A stretch of DNA of 64,000 nt from CAJXQU01 sp965223825 (GCA_965223825.1 OZ245018.1:1-64000); one strand, 5' to 3'. Numbered from the stretch's first letter, positions 20,801-29,621 are shown. Translations and numbers: made by a program. The notes: generated by a model from the letters alone, not told the origin.

Positions 20801-21289
20801 CGGTAAATCGCGCAAACAGGCGCGCGCCGCTTCTTGATAAGCGTCACTCGCATCATTGACAACAGCAGGGCTCACTCCCATAGCCGATACGATCGGCATT
20901 TGCCGCGCTAATGACGCACACAACGCGTCAATCGTATGGATACGAAGACGATTTGGGTTGAGACGGATCTGCCAGTCCAGATCGCGATCGCGTTTTAACA
21001 CCTCACGCGCCAACGCCCACGTTTGTCGAGCGTGCGCTTGTTCCGGCTCGTCCGCGTGCGCGGCGTGATCAAGCGCGAGTAGAATCCGCTCACGCATTTC
21101 GCCGGTGGCTTTTTTCGTAAAGGTGATGGCGATGATTTCTTCCGGTGCATTAACTCGCGTTAATAAGGTGAGGTACCGCTGCATTAACAACTCGGTTTTA
21201 CCAGAACCGGCGGGCGCTTGGACGATGAAAGAGTGTGTCGGATCGAGTGCCTGTTGACGAACGTCAGCATCTTGAATTGGATCAGTCAT
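17861..21289 (-). CDS. AddA-like UvrD-family helicase/RecB-type nuclease
   Basis: Probable large subunit of an AddAB-type DNA end-processing enzyme (1142 aa from the chosen start). Helicase motifs in order are QAPAGSGKTELL (Walker A), AITFTKKATGEM, LLVDEFQDTSVSQY (DExx box), GDPMQSIYRFR, MSIHKSKGLEFD and LLYVAATRAKR. The C-terminal RecB-like nuclease has FNGVIDRTF, IIDYKTA and the QYQEQLARYAAM helix, all apparently intact. The frame is open to 21424, but the ATG at 21289 has AGGAGA eight bases upstream and overlaps the partner gene by eight bases. It pairs with the upstream AddB-like gene. Confidence 0.9.
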   Translation of the reverse strand: MTDPIQDADVRQQALDPTHSFIVQAPAGSGKTELLMQRYLTLLTRVNAPEEIIAITFTKKATGEMRERILLALDHAAHADEPEQAHARQTWALAREVLKRDRDLDWQIRLNPNRLRIHTIDALCASLARQMPIVSAMGVSPAVVNDASDAYQEAARACLRDLPRSEDIALLLVHLDNNWSRLESMLISLLARRDHWLRHIPAQSQADVLETQRKNLHTSLGDLIEDTLQRVDRAIPDAVKQSWLMLADFAGSNLQRDASTSPLTHCIAMENWPATDAAQLPIWRGLLDVILTGSNTFRKRLTIKDGFPTSKDKAEKAEFDALKQQCFSLIETVAEEPGLLPLLASIRILPNPAYNDEQWAVLKALFNVLKLAVAQLRVVFSQQAQVDFTEISLAALHALGDENAPSDLALSLDYRLQHLLVDEFQDTSVSQYTLLERLTQGWQDGDGRSLFLVGDPMQSIYRFREAEVGLFLNVQGQQRLGQVPITPLKLIVNFRSNAGVVNWVNQTFIHAMPAIDSVTQGAVSYSRSEAFKPIEAGEAVSITPLLDAADEELHVCKLAAAALAREESVVVLVRGRSHLLRILPALREQGLPYQAVEIESLAQRPVIRDLTALTRALWHLADRVAWLSILRAPWCGLTLADLEILSAKPHRALYEALQDPAVAEQLSEDGKARISRILPVLTHAIENRYRQPFARWVALVWRDLNGPECLQEAIDHDNAQRFFSLLAELEEARDLMDLSCLDQAVAKLYALPQTVNGPCVQLMSIHKSKGLEFDTVIIPGMERMTRTSEAQLLQWTEWRNTQRDQEALLLAPIEQTGADKEPINRYLADLEKNRDRHETVRLLYVAATRAKRQLHLIASVKQNDEGELKQPDARSLIATIWPSIEEYCKARVANLPMKNDAPMEVESTYIPQLFRLPIDQLSTQATISSTSSQTRDHTYKSALADRKTTVGEDQDRDWRMVEARHAGIVVHRLLQQLADAISIGSTFDETLDQLNRCSALIRHLLLESGLNPSALNIAEDIVQRSLKAIAEDDRARWIFSASHQSPENEYALSGVLDEGIFNGVIDRTFIDEKGVRWIIDYKTAQAADDDVEGFLDIQQAQYQEQLARYAAMFQQLETRPIKLALYFPLSRAWRSWAWEGVG

Positions 21290-23933
21290 GCTCTTGCTCT
21301 CCTGCGCTCGCGTCATCTGACAAAGACGCTTGGCCAGCCAATTCATCCACCCGACATACGCTGTGCAGATCGCAATATTGACACGTGTTGGCTTGTTTAG
21401 GATCCACCCACGCCTCACCCGCACAGAATTCGTCAGCCAGTCTTTCCAAATTCACCCGCCACTCATCCAATTGTGCATGCCAGTCTTCAACGATCGTCAC
21501 TTTTTTCGAAGAGTGTTCATTCGCGCTCAAACCCACCAGGTGTTGATTGCCTTTTTTTAATGATGCAAACAACACGCTTTCTGGCGGCTCGTGCATACAT
21601 ACTGCATACAGTGGTAATTGCGGATCATCAGGCCGCTCGCCTTCCCAACTTTTCACTGTGACACTGCTGGTTTTGTAATCAATCAAAGCCAACGTGTCAT
21701 TTTCAAGTTGATCAATCCGATCAACCCGTGTGCTCAACAATAACCTCCCGACCTTTAACGGCATTTTTTCTTCGCGGGCGATCACGGTAAACGGATCACG
21801 ATCACGTTCAATCTCTAGCCAGCTATTGATCAATTGATGCAGACGAAAACGTTCGATGTTTTGATAAACATCCATTTCCATCGCTTCCACCTGGGAATGC
21901 AGCACGTTGATCGCAGAAGAAATCGCGCGGTCAATTAAAGCATCCAACGTATCTTCGGCCATGCTTAGTAATATTGACTGATCGTGTAATTCACCCCAAA
22001 CACGTTCAAGCGCCATGTGTACTAACGAACCACGTTCAGCGGCCGATAGTGCCAGCTCGGCCTCTTCGAGTGATTTCGCAAAGAGGCGATGCCGGGCAAA
22101 TGCGCGAAATGGACAAGCCGCCTGATCTTTGAGCAGGCTAGCACCACCGGGGGCAAGGACTTCATCGCCCACCAGCGGCGGTCCAACATAATCCGTAATC
22201 GCATCTAATGCGATCGAAAGAGGCGCTGTCTCAATTCGGCTTGTGATCAGATCGTCGCTTTGAATAACAGGAAAATGTTCAATTAACGCGCTAGGCCGTA
22301 CGGCCTGATCACCCGATTGTCCCGGATAGGTGAACAACACCTGCGGCGCCGCATGCGCGAGACGTTCCGTAATCTGCTGGGCAAGAAACAACGCACCGTT
22401 TGCACTCGCCAGCGGCATGGCTTTGTCGATCAGTTCGTTTCGAGGCAAAAAAGGATTTGCACTGACTTTCGCTGGCCAATATTGATCGCTCAGACCAAGA
22501 ACCAACAGCACGTCAAAGTGCAGATCCGTCGCTTCCAGCATTCCCATAATCTGTACATTCGCTGGCGGTGATTCTGCCTTAAAAACATCATCATTTATGA
22601 CTTTTTGCCACTCTTGAAGCGCACGTTGCAAAGGTAGCTGACCCAGCACGACCTCTTGCGCTAGCCAACTTTCACCGACGCGGGACCAAGCTTCATGCGT
22701 TTGAAATTCTTCACTATTCAAAACACGCTGCCCGGGCCAACCAGCAGCATGCAAAATCGATTCGAAGTAACGAAACCAGATCAATAAGCTCTGCGACCCG
22801 CTCGGTTTGTTTTGCTCTGCAATTTTGATCATGTGTTCAAACCGTTGGGCAAAAGCCGGGGCCTGCCAATGACGTGCATTACCTTCCGTATCCATCGCGC
22901 GAGCTTCCGCGAGGATCTGCTGCCAGCTCGGCTTGGTTAACCCGAGTTGACGTAAATGCGCGTCCAACTTCGCCCGTTGCAGACGTTCCGCTTCGGCCTC
23001 TCCGATGAATGCAGATCGTAATAATTCGCTAAGCCCCTCTTGGGATAATGGCTGCAACGCACACTGCAAAATAGTCATTGCAGTGCGGATGAGCGGCATT
23101 CGGCCCAATGACTCACCGATCGAAATATTAAATAACGATGACGGATCAGACTGCGCGGCAAGCGTGTCAGTAAAAATCGCCATAACCTGATCACGTTGCG
23201 ACTGCAGTTCCGGCACGACAATGCCGATTTTCGTATCAGGTTGTTGCTGCACTGTTTTACGTGTGAATTCTGCTGCAACACGCAGTTCATCAAGTTCATC
23301 TTGACAAGTCACTGTCTTCGCCGCTTGATCAAATTGTTGCGGGACATGGACAGCATTTTCACACCCGCGTCGTATTAAACTTTGCTGGATGGAGCGCTGC
23401 TGCGGTGTGAGGAGATCAAAACCTGCCCAGAGGATATCCTGCGGTAATGTTAAGTATCCTTGATCAAGCAGTTGCATCACTTCTGTTGGGATTTGATCTG
23501 GTGTAATCCATCCATTTTCATCCAGCTTATTTTGAAAGGACTGACACCAGCTCTGAAATACCTGCTGATCAAGACTGCTCGAATTCGTTAGCGTTTGATC
23601 AGCAGTAATTTGCCACTCATGCATAATCTGCCACGCATCGCTAACTAGCCGAGTTGTTTGTTGGAGATGCAACAGATCATTCGCAAAGTCCGATGTTTGA
23701 ATGACGATCTCCCAAAGACTATTACATTGGGCGGGCGTAAGTAATTGGCGTGACGAAGACTGGAATAAATCCTCACGCCAAAGCCTGCGCATCCAGGCTG
23801 ACCAGGGTAAAACCGTGTTGGTGGCCCAAACCGTTTGCTGCTTCGTCAGACGAATCTCCGCGATCGCGTCACGCAGTGCGCGTGCGAGTCGTTGGTTAAC
23901 TGTGACGATCAGTGGATAGTCCTGTAATTCCAT
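21282..23933 (-). CDS. AddB-like PD-(D/E)XK nuclease (probable DNA repair protein)
   Basis: Partner of the helicase gene it overlaps (883 aa). The N-terminal half is a degenerate helicase-like region without a Walker A lysine motif. The C-terminal half is a RecB-family nuclease (STRVDRIDQL, ALIDYKTSSV, QLPLYAVCM). Four cysteines frame the nuclease: one in DQAACPFRAFARHR (residue about 612) and three in CQYCDLHSVC near the C-terminus. This is the 4Fe-4S arrangement known from AddB. The protein resembles the proteobacterial 'probable DNA repair protein' family more than Bacillus AddB. It is the first gene of the minus-strand pair. Confidence 0.85.
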   Translation of the reverse strand: MELQDYPLIVTVNQRLARALRDAIAEIRLTKQQTVWATNTVLPWSAWMRRLWREDLFQSSSRQLLTPAQCNSLWEIVIQTSDFANDLLHLQQTTRLVSDAWQIMHEWQITADQTLTNSSSLDQQVFQSWCQSFQNKLDENGWITPDQIPTEVMQLLDQGYLTLPQDILWAGFDLLTPQQRSIQQSLIRRGCENAVHVPQQFDQAAKTVTCQDELDELRVAAEFTRKTVQQQPDTKIGIVVPELQSQRDQVMAIFTDTLAAQSDPSSLFNISIGESLGRMPLIRTAMTILQCALQPLSQEGLSELLRSAFIGEAEAERLQRAKLDAHLRQLGLTKPSWQQILAEARAMDTEGNARHWQAPAFAQRFEHMIKIAEQNKPSGSQSLLIWFRYFESILHAAGWPGQRVLNSEEFQTHEAWSRVGESWLAQEVVLGQLPLQRALQEWQKVINDDVFKAESPPANVQIMGMLEATDLHFDVLLVLGLSDQYWPAKVSANPFLPRNELIDKAMPLASANGALFLAQQITERLAHAAPQVLFTYPGQSGDQAVRPSALIEHFPVIQSDDLITSRIETAPLSIALDAITDYVGPPLVGDEVLAPGGASLLKDQAACPFRAFARHRLFAKSLEEAELALSAAERGSLVHMALERVWGELHDQSILLSMAEDTLDALIDRAISSAINVLHSQVEAMEMDVYQNIERFRLHQLINSWLEIERDRDPFTVIAREEKMPLKVGRLLLSTRVDRIDQLENDTLALIDYKTSSVTVKSWEGERPDDPQLPLYAVCMHEPPESVLFASLKKGNQHLVGLSANEHSSKKVTIVEDWHAQLDEWRVNLERLADEFCAGEAWVDPKQANTCQYCDLHSVCRVDELAGQASLSDDASAGEQEHD

Positions 23934-24003
23934 ACAGTTAAGTGCAAAATATTGTGGTCTTTCGACGTGGGTAAAGTAGGTTGCTCCCTTCGAGAAACTT
24001 CCC

Positions 24004-24012
24004 TGCTATAAT
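24004..24012 (+). promoter_or_regulatory. Extended -10 element giving a leaderless transcript
   Basis: TGC followed by consensus TATAAT ends at 24012, only six bases before the ATG at 24019. Transcription would start on or next to the A of the start codon, and no Shine-Dalgarno precedes it. Confidence 0.6.
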
Positions 24013-24018
24013 CTCAGC

Positions 24019-24645
24019 ATGCGTCACATTCTACTCATCAGTTTGCTGTTCTGCACCGCCTTAGTTGAAGCGCGGATGTATCAATGGGTGAACCCCATCA
24101 CCGGTTCATCACAATTATCCGGCAAACCACCCACATGGTACCGCAGCGAAAAGGGTGGACCACGTGTTTTGGTTTTCGACAGAAATAAATTAGTGGATGA
24201 CACGGCAGTGGCCGTTGCCGAAGAGCAGCGTCTAGAATTACAACGGATTGCGTTTGATCAGCCATTAACTGAAAAAGAAAAACGTCAGCAACAACAAGAA
24301 GCCGTCGCGAATATCGAACAACGAATTAAAGAGTTGGTGGAATCACCAGACATGGCGGCTTATTTAACTTCGCAAGGCGCGGTAGATTCACCGGCTGATA
24401 AACTGGTTAATGATGTTAAAACTAACGAAATGGGCAACGTCTCGGCGCAAGCGGATCAAGATACAGCCGCTTCCAAGGGTGAGTCTCAAGATGAACGTGT
24501 TGAGCGCTTAAAAGCCTTGATCACCGCTTGGGAAACGAATCAAACAGAATCAGCAAAATCGATTGTTGAATCGACGGCGGTTGAAGGGGAAACATCTTCA
24601 GAGCCAGGATCAAACAACGAAAACCTTTCAGAAACAGCACCTTAA
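24019..24645 (+). CDS. Secreted DUF4124-like protein
   Basis: Exported protein of unknown function (208 aa). A signal peptide of about 19 residues ends VEA before RMYQWVNPITGSS. This matches the short N-terminal domain (aromatic W-x-D/N pattern) typical of DUF4124-type periplasmic proteins. The rest is Glu/Gln-rich, with a coiled-coil-like stretch at about 75-110 and a low-complexity acidic Ser/Glu tail. It is a single gene, divergent from the AddB-like gene and convergent with the kinase. It appears to be translated from a leaderless mRNA. Family assignment is moderate. Confidence 0.65.
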   Translation: MRHILLISLLFCTALVEARMYQWVNPITGSSQLSGKPPTWYRSEKGGPRVLVFDRNKLVDDTAVAVAEEQRLELQRIAFDQPLTEKEKRQQQQEAVANIEQRIKELVESPDMAAYLTSQGAVDSPADKLVNDVKTNEMGNVSAQADQDTAASKGESQDERVERLKALITAWETNQTESAKSIVESTAVEGETSSEPGSNNENLSETAP

Positions 24646-24756
24646 TTCAGCGTATTTGCTGTGCACACCCTGATCGAACTTGATCGCCTTATTTTTCACT
24701 CAACTCTCAAAAGTCCGACAGCTTAGCTTCCTTTCAACGCGTCCGATCAAAGAAAA

Positions 24757-26259
24757 TTATTCTGGCTTTAACACAGCCTTGAGCTGATCCATAAATGTTG
24801 ACTGGCCTTTCACCGTCAATGCGCGTAATTGATTAAGCGTTTCGCTCTCTGGATTAATCTGTAATCCCAAATGGATATAGCGTTCTGCTTGTGGGTAATT
24901 ATTATCCGCGAGTGATTTCTCAGCGCGATATGCCATTTGCTCTGCGACGCTCTTCAGGCCCTGTCGGGCTTGCACATCTTCTGGGTTAATTTCCAGCAGG
25001 CGCACATAATAATAGTAGGCGTTATCCTTTTCCGGCTCGATCAAGCGCTGTTCTTCAAGACTTTTTCTGGCTAACCAACCCAGCGCTCTCGTAACTTCGT
25101 TAATATCTTCTTCGCCAGTTTGTGGTTTGGGTGTTGAGCCCACCGCCGGAATAGGTGGAAAGAGCGCTATTTCCGGCAAATCTGCAATGTTGAATTGCGG
25201 TGTATCACTTTTATCAATTACCGGGGCTGGGCGCGTTTGTAAATAAACTAAAATCGCAAAAACCGACGCCGATGCCAGCATGGTAAAACTCAACCCCCAA
25301 GTTAACCAACGACGTGTTTTTGTGCGCCTTGTGGTTTGCTCAGGCATGTAAGTAGGGATGGGTTTTTCACGCACGGTACTACTTTGCTTTTGCGGAACCA
25401 CTTCATTTTCTTCGGCGAGCTTATCTTTCTCGATTTTCTCTAGGTGATGAATAAAATGCAGCACACTGTTCGCATCACGGAAACGATTTTTACGCTTCTT
25501 CGCCATCATCAAGTTTAGTAATGGCTGATATTTTTCGTATTCTTCTGGCAGGGTCGGTACCGGAGCTTGTTTGTGCTTCACAATCACGTCGATAACGGAT
25601 TCTGATCGATACGGTTTTTGTCCTGTCAGCATTTCGTAGAAGATCACACCCAGCGCATAGATGTCTGCACGACCATCGATCGGACCATCTTCCGCCTGCT
25701 CCGGCGCCATATAATTCGGGCTACCTAAAAACACGCCGGTGCTGGTCAGATCGTTTTCCATCGTCAGGCGTTTCGCGATACCGAAATCGGTGAGTAAGGG
25801 CTCACCATTCTTACGGAACAAGATATTCCCCGGTTTTACATCTCGGTGGACAATGCCTTTCCGATGCGCGATATCTAGCCCGCTGCAGATCTTCTTAATG
25901 ATTTCCAACGACTCCGCTTCTGAGATCGGGTGTTTCAAGCGTTGACGCAGATCACCACCTTCGATGTATTCCATCGAGATGTACATAAAGTCTTCGGCGA
26001 TCCCAATGTCGTAAATGGTAATAATATTGGGGTGATTCAGAGATGCGACAATCCGCCCCTCATTCAGAAAACGTTCGACGTTTTCCTTACTGTCACGATT
26101 GTTGGTGTTCAGGACTTTGAGCACTGCCAGGCGCCCTAAAGACTCCTGCACCGCAAGATATGCGGTCGCCATGCCACCTTCGCCGATGGTCTTTTCTATT
26201 CGGTAACCAGAAATCTGCATATCAGGTTGTTGTGTGTCTTCGTCATAAAATGAGTGCAT
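24757..26259 (-). CDS. Transmembrane Ser/Thr protein kinase with TPR-like tail
   Basis: Hanks-type kinase (500 aa). The glycine loop is GEGGMA (26-31), catalytic Lys48 is in AVLK, the helix-C Glu is about 67, the catalytic loop is HRDVKPGN (138-145), DFG is at 158-160 and APE at 185-187, so activity is expected. The HRD arginine (RD kinase) suggests control by activation-loop phosphorylation. One membrane helix at about 319-340 follows a basic juxtamembrane region. The external part carries two TPR-like helical repeats (about 410-490). No PP2C-type phosphatase or FHA protein is adjacent, so the substrate is unknown. A TATAAT (26281-26276, minus strand) precedes the start. Confidence 0.9.
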   Translation of the reverse strand: MHSFYDEDTQQPDMQISGYRIEKTIGEGGMATAYLAVQESLGRLAVLKVLNTNNRDSKENVERFLNEGRIVASLNHPNIITIYDIGIAEDFMYISMEYIEGGDLRQRLKHPISEAESLEIIKKICSGLDIAHRKGIVHRDVKPGNILFRKNGEPLLTDFGIAKRLTMENDLTSTGVFLGSPNYMAPEQAEDGPIDGRADIYALGVIFYEMLTGQKPYRSESVIDVIVKHKQAPVPTLPEEYEKYQPLLNLMMAKKRKNRFRDANSVLHFIHHLEKIEKDKLAEENEVVPQKQSSTVREKPIPTYMPEQTTRRTKTRRWLTWGLSFTMLASASVFAILVYLQTRPAPVIDKSDTPQFNIADLPEIALFPPIPAVGSTPKPQTGEEDINEVTRALGWLARKSLEEQRLIEPEKDNAYYYYVRLLEINPEDVQARQGLKSVAEQMAYRAEKSLADNNYPQAERYIHLGLQINPESETLNQLRALTVKGQSTFMDQLKAVLKPE

Positions 26260-26555
26260 GCCAATTTAGCGGCACATTATAGCCTTGTGCTTAGCCCGGG
26301 CACGATAAAAAGCGAAAGATGTCACGGACTTTTGCACATCGGACACAATAAGATGCTATTTCAATCAAAAACTTACCCTTTATGAAACACTCTGTAACGA
26401 AATTCAAACTATTGTGGCAAGCTCGGGCCTCTATCTTGCTTAGTTGAATAACAAGGAAGACACTAATCAACCCTTCATCATGTTCCATGTACTTTTGATG
26501 AAGTACACAAGGTCTCCAATTAAATTGAAAACACTTTCTTTAGGGAGAATATAAC
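26260..26555. other. Divergent intergenic region kinase / rsd
   Basis: These 296 bases hold a minus-strand TATAAT for the kinase near 26276-26281. They also hold a perfect dyad at 26488-26507 and the rsd ribosome site (AGGGAGA just before the ATG). No small ORF with a good start was seen. Confidence 0.5.
26488..26507. promoter_or_regulatory. Perfect 7-bp inverted repeat upstream of rsd
   Basis: TGTACTT and AAGTACA flank the six-base centre TTGATG. The centre itself could serve as a -35 element for rsd. This looks like an operator or an RNA hairpin about 50 bases before the start codon. Confidence 0.45.
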
Positions 26556-27029
26556 ATGTCAGTCGAACACCCATCTCACTCCGAACGTCGCGGCCAAACA
26601 CGAAGCCAAGTCGAAAAAATGCTACAAGAACGACGCGAGATGCTGATCCTTTTATGTGAAATTTCGGGATTACGTCCGTTCAACGAAGGTAAATCTGTCG
26701 AACACAGCCTGCAAAAATTCTGTGAAGTACTCATCGACTACATCGCTTCTGCTCATTTTGGTCTATACGAACGCATTGCTGAAGGCAAAGAACGCCGCCG
26801 TGAAGTACTGAACATGGCTGAAAAAACCTATCCATTCATTTCAAAATCCACTGATGCTGCGATGGATTTTAATGATCGTTACGAAAAACCATCCATTGAG
26901 ACTATCAAAGCGCATTTGCAAAAAGATATTTCTAAATTGGGCGAGATCCTAACATCGCGAATCGAATATGAAGATCAACTGATCGCCGCCATGATCAGTG
27001 GCCCTGTTTTGGTTGAGAAAAGCGCCTGA
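26556..27029 (+). CDS. rsd: Rsd/AlgQ family anti-sigma-70 regulator
   Basis: Small helical protein (157 aa) of the Rsd/AlgQ family, which binds the housekeeping sigma factor in stationary phase and, in Pseudomonas, affects alginate synthesis. Recognisable positions are LLCEISGLRPF, LQKFCEVLIDYIASAHFGLYERI (helix with the family FC..L.DY.S..HF pattern) and the C-terminal ILTSRIEYEDQLI. A good Shine-Dalgarno (AGGGAGA) fixes the start at 26556. It is a single gene, convergent with the TerB-like gene, with only four bases between stops. Regulation through the upstream dyad is inference. Confidence 0.88.
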   Translation: MSVEHPSHSERRGQTRSQVEKMLQERREMLILLCEISGLRPFNEGKSVEHSLQKFCEVLIDYIASAHFGLYERIAEGKERRREVLNMAEKTYPFISKSTDAAMDFNDRYEKPSIETIKAHLQKDISKLGEILTSRIEYEDQLIAAMISGPVLVEKSA

Positions 27030-27033
27030 TCAA

Positions 27034-27498
27034 CTAATTTGCGTCATCCATGCCCAGCACTTGTAGCTTCATACGGATGAAATCAACATGCGAAACGTAG
27101 ACGAGATCGGCAACTTTGCGGATGTAGAAATCCTCGTATTTGTCGATCTCACCGTCTGCCGCTGCCACTTCCCACAATAAGCGGATCAACTCGATTTTCT
27201 GCTCCGCATCGAACTGATCATTAATGACCTTCGTGAACTCATAAAAAGACACGGATTGATCGGACTTTTCGTTAGCAAGCGTTAGCATCGCCTGCGCTTC
27301 TTCTTCAGACAACTGAAATGATTTCTTGATCGCCGAAACGATCACTTTCTCCTCCGATGTCGCAACATGTGCATCTGAACGACTAATTTCCACCAACAAC
27401 ACCGCCGCCGCGAGCTGCAGCGCGTGTTGTGGATCCGCCTCTTGCTCATCAATTCCCGTTTGCCATGACGTAATCCATTTCTGTATGGTATCGAACAT
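27034..27498 (-). CDS. TerB-family (tellurite resistance/DjlA-like) protein
   Basis: Cytoplasmic all-helical protein (154 aa) of the TerB superfamily. The two-fold pattern LAAAVLLVEISRSDAHVATSEEK (residues about 28-51) and LLWEVAAADGEIDKYED (about 106-122) supplies the conserved acidic residues thought to bind metal. There is no other ter gene nearby, so tellurite resistance should not be assumed. Such stand-alone TerB proteins have no agreed role. AGGAGT precedes the ATG. The start is only 27 bases from the divergent bioA start, so one of the promoters must lie inside the other gene. Confidence 0.8.
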   Translation of the reverse strand: MFDTIQKWITSWQTGIDEQEADPQHALQLAAAVLLVEISRSDAHVATSEEKVIVSAIKKSFQLSEEEAQAMLTLANEKSDQSVSFYEFTKVINDQFDAEQKIELIRLLWEVAAADGEIDKYEDFYIRKVADLVYVSHVDFIRMKLQVLGMDDAN

Positions 27499-27525
27499 TT
27501 ATTCACTCCTGATTTTGATGAACCT

Positions 27526-28890
27526 ATGATACCGCAACCGACAAATCAGCAAATGGCTGATCGCGATCTGAATGTACTCTGGCACCCGTGCACGCAAATG
27601 AAAGATCACGAAACATGGCCGCCGATCCCGATCAAACGTGGCGACGGTGTCTGGTTAGAGGATTACGACGGCAAGCGCTATTTAGATTCAATCAGCTCTT
27701 GGTGGGTGAATCTTTTTGGTCATTCTAATCCGCGTATTAATCAAGCAATTACCCACCAGCTCGGCCAACTTGAACAAGTCATGCTAGCCGGCTTTACCCA
27801 CGAGCCAGTGTTGCGATTGTCGGAACGATTAGTTGAGATTAGCCCAGAAGGATTGAACCGCTGTTTTTATGCTGACAATGGATCCAGCGCGGTCGAAGTC
27901 GCGATGAAAATGAGTTTTCATTATTGGATAAATCAAGGCAAACCCAAGAAGCAACGCTTCATCAATCTCAGTAATTCCTATCATGGTGAAACACTCGGCG
28001 CACTTTCTGTCGGCGATGTTGGTCTGTATAAAGACACTTATTCGCCGCTATTATTAGACGTGATCACCGCACCTTCACCAGATTGTTATCATCGCGCAGA
28101 TGGACAAAACTGGGAAGATTATTCTCGCGAACGGTTTGAAGACATGCGCCAGATTCTTGAACGACATGCACATGAAGCCTGTGCGGTGATCGTTGAGCCC
28201 TTGGTGCAATGCGCGGGAAGTTTCCGCATGTATCACCCGATCTATCTCCGTTTACTACGTGAAGCGTGCGATCAATACGAAGTCCATTTGATCATCGACG
28301 AGATCGCCACCGGCTTTGGCCGAACCGGAACATTGTTCGCCTGTGAGCAAGCTAACGTCACTCCTGATTTCATGTGTATTTCTAAAGGCTTAACCGGTGG
28401 TTATCTACCCTTGTCAGCGGTATTGACGACGGATCAGGTTTATCAGGCGTTTTATGATGAGTACACCGAACTGAATGGTTTTCTTCATTCACATAGCTAC
28501 ACCGGTAATCCCCTCGGCTGCGCAGCGGCCCATGCAACGCTGGATATTTTTCAAGAAGATAACGTGATCGAGGCAAACCGTCATCTTGCAAACGTCTTCG
28601 AAAAAGTAACTCTTCGATTTAAAGATCATCCCAACGTCGCCGAAGTACGTCAAACGGGTATGATCATCGCAATCGAAATGGTGCAAGATAAAGCCAGCAA
28701 AACACCGTTCCCGTGGCAAGAGAGGCGGGGCCGGCGTGCGTTTCGTCATGCCATTGATCAGGGTGTATTAATGCGCCCTTTGGGTGATGTAATTTATTTC
28801 ATGCCACCGTATGTGATCAGCGACGAGGAAATTCATTTTCTCGCGGAGGTAGCTTGGGATAGTCTCAACGTCGCGGTGAAAGAGCCATGA
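27526..28890 (+). CDS. bioA: Adenosylmethionine-8-amino-7-oxononanoate aminotransferase
   Basis: PLP enzyme that makes 7,8-diaminopelargonate, the antepenultimate step of biotin synthesis (454 aa from 27526). Motifs are WHPCTQMKDHE at the N-terminus, DSISSWWVNLFGH, YHGETLGALSVGD, the PLP-Asp region DEIATGFGRTG and the PLP lysine in CISKGLTGG. The start could be 27526 or 27553; neither has a clear ribosome site, and the shorter form matches other BioA proteins slightly better. No other bio gene is adjacent. rsmE overlaps by four bases. Confidence 0.95.
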   Translation: MIPQPTNQQMADRDLNVLWHPCTQMKDHETWPPIPIKRGDGVWLEDYDGKRYLDSISSWWVNLFGHSNPRINQAITHQLGQLEQVMLAGFTHEPVLRLSERLVEISPEGLNRCFYADNGSSAVEVAMKMSFHYWINQGKPKKQRFINLSNSYHGETLGALSVGDVGLYKDTYSPLLLDVITAPSPDCYHRADGQNWEDYSRERFEDMRQILERHAHEACAVIVEPLVQCAGSFRMYHPIYLRLLREACDQYEVHLIIDEIATGFGRTGTLFACEQANVTPDFMCISKGLTGGYLPLSAVLTTDQVYQAFYDEYTELNGFLHSHSYTGNPLGCAAAHATLDIFQEDNVIEANRHLANVFEKVTLRFKDHPNVAEVRQTGMIIAIEMVQDKASKTPFPWQERRGRRAFRHAIDQGVLMRPLGDVIYFMPPYVISDEEIHFLAEVAWDSLNVAVKEP

Positions 28891-29621
28891 CACGTATTTA
28901 TATTGACGCCGAACTGACGGTCAACTCCACGCTCGATTTACCTGACGATGCGGCCCATCATGTCGCACGTGTTTTGCGTATGCGGACGGGTGAAACCATT
29001 TCGACCTTTAACGGGCAGGGCGGTGAGTATCTCGCCACGTTGGATCAGATCAGTAAATCTTCTGTCACAGCCAACATTACGGAATTCGATCCAACTGATC
29101 GCGAAAGTCCGTTGACGATCACGCTGGCGCAGGGCATTTCACGCGGTGACAAAATGGATTTCACGATCCAAAAAGCTGTTGAACTTGGCGTCAGTCATAT
29201 TGCGCCGATCACCACCCAACGCGGCAATGTCCATTTGGATGAAAAGCGTTGGACAAAAAAACAGGCGCACTGGCAAAAAACCATAATCAGCGCTTGCGAA
29301 CAATGCGGTCGTAACCGTTTACCAACTTTGGCGCCCGTCGAAAACCTTCAAACATGGGCATCGCACGATCAAGCTGCGTTAAAACTTGTGCTCGACCCGC
29401 ATTCTGAGCATGCCTTAAGCACGCAATTTGCTGATGCAGAAGCACCGCAAAGCGTCAGTTTTGTGATCGGGCCGGAAGGTGGTTTGAGTCCGGATGAGAT
29501 CACCCAACTGAAAAATTTGGGATTTTTAGATATCCGGCTTGGGCCTCGCGTTTTTCGTACAGAGACCGCGGCACTTGCTGTCATCGCCATGCTTCAAACG
29601 CGCTTTGGCGATTTTGCCTGA
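28887..29621 (+). CDS. rsmE: 16S rRNA (uracil1498-N3)-methyltransferase
   Basis: SPOUT methyltransferase that modifies U1498 of 16S rRNA (244 aa). An N-terminal PUA-like domain (HHVARVLRMRTGE) is followed by the knotted catalytic domain. Conserved segments are the KAVELGVSHIAPITTQR helix, CEQCGRNRLP, the SAM-binding FVIGPEGGLSPDEI and the C-terminal LRLGPRVFRTETAALA-like segment. Coupled to bioA through ATGA. Confidence 0.95.
   Translation: MTRIYIDAELTVNSTLDLPDDAAHHVARVLRMRTGETISTFNGQGGEYLATLDQISKSSVTANITEFDPTDRESPLTITLAQGISRGDKMDFTIQKAVELGVSHIAPITTQRGNVHLDEKRWTKKQAHWQKTIISACEQCGRNRLPTLAPVENLQTWASHDQAALKLVLDPHSEHALSTQFADAEAPQSVSFVIGPEGGLSPDEITQLKNLGFLDIRLGPRVFRTETAALAVIAMLQTRFGDFA

Noticed and set aside
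26556..27029. Toxin-antitoxin reading of the small genes at 26556 and 27034
   Set aside because: They are convergent, not cotranscribed, and match the Rsd/AlgQ and TerB families rather than any toxin-antitoxin pair.
27034..27498. Tellurite-resistance locus
   Set aside because: Only a TerB-type fold is present; no terA, terC, terD or terE is nearby, so a resistance operon cannot be claimed.
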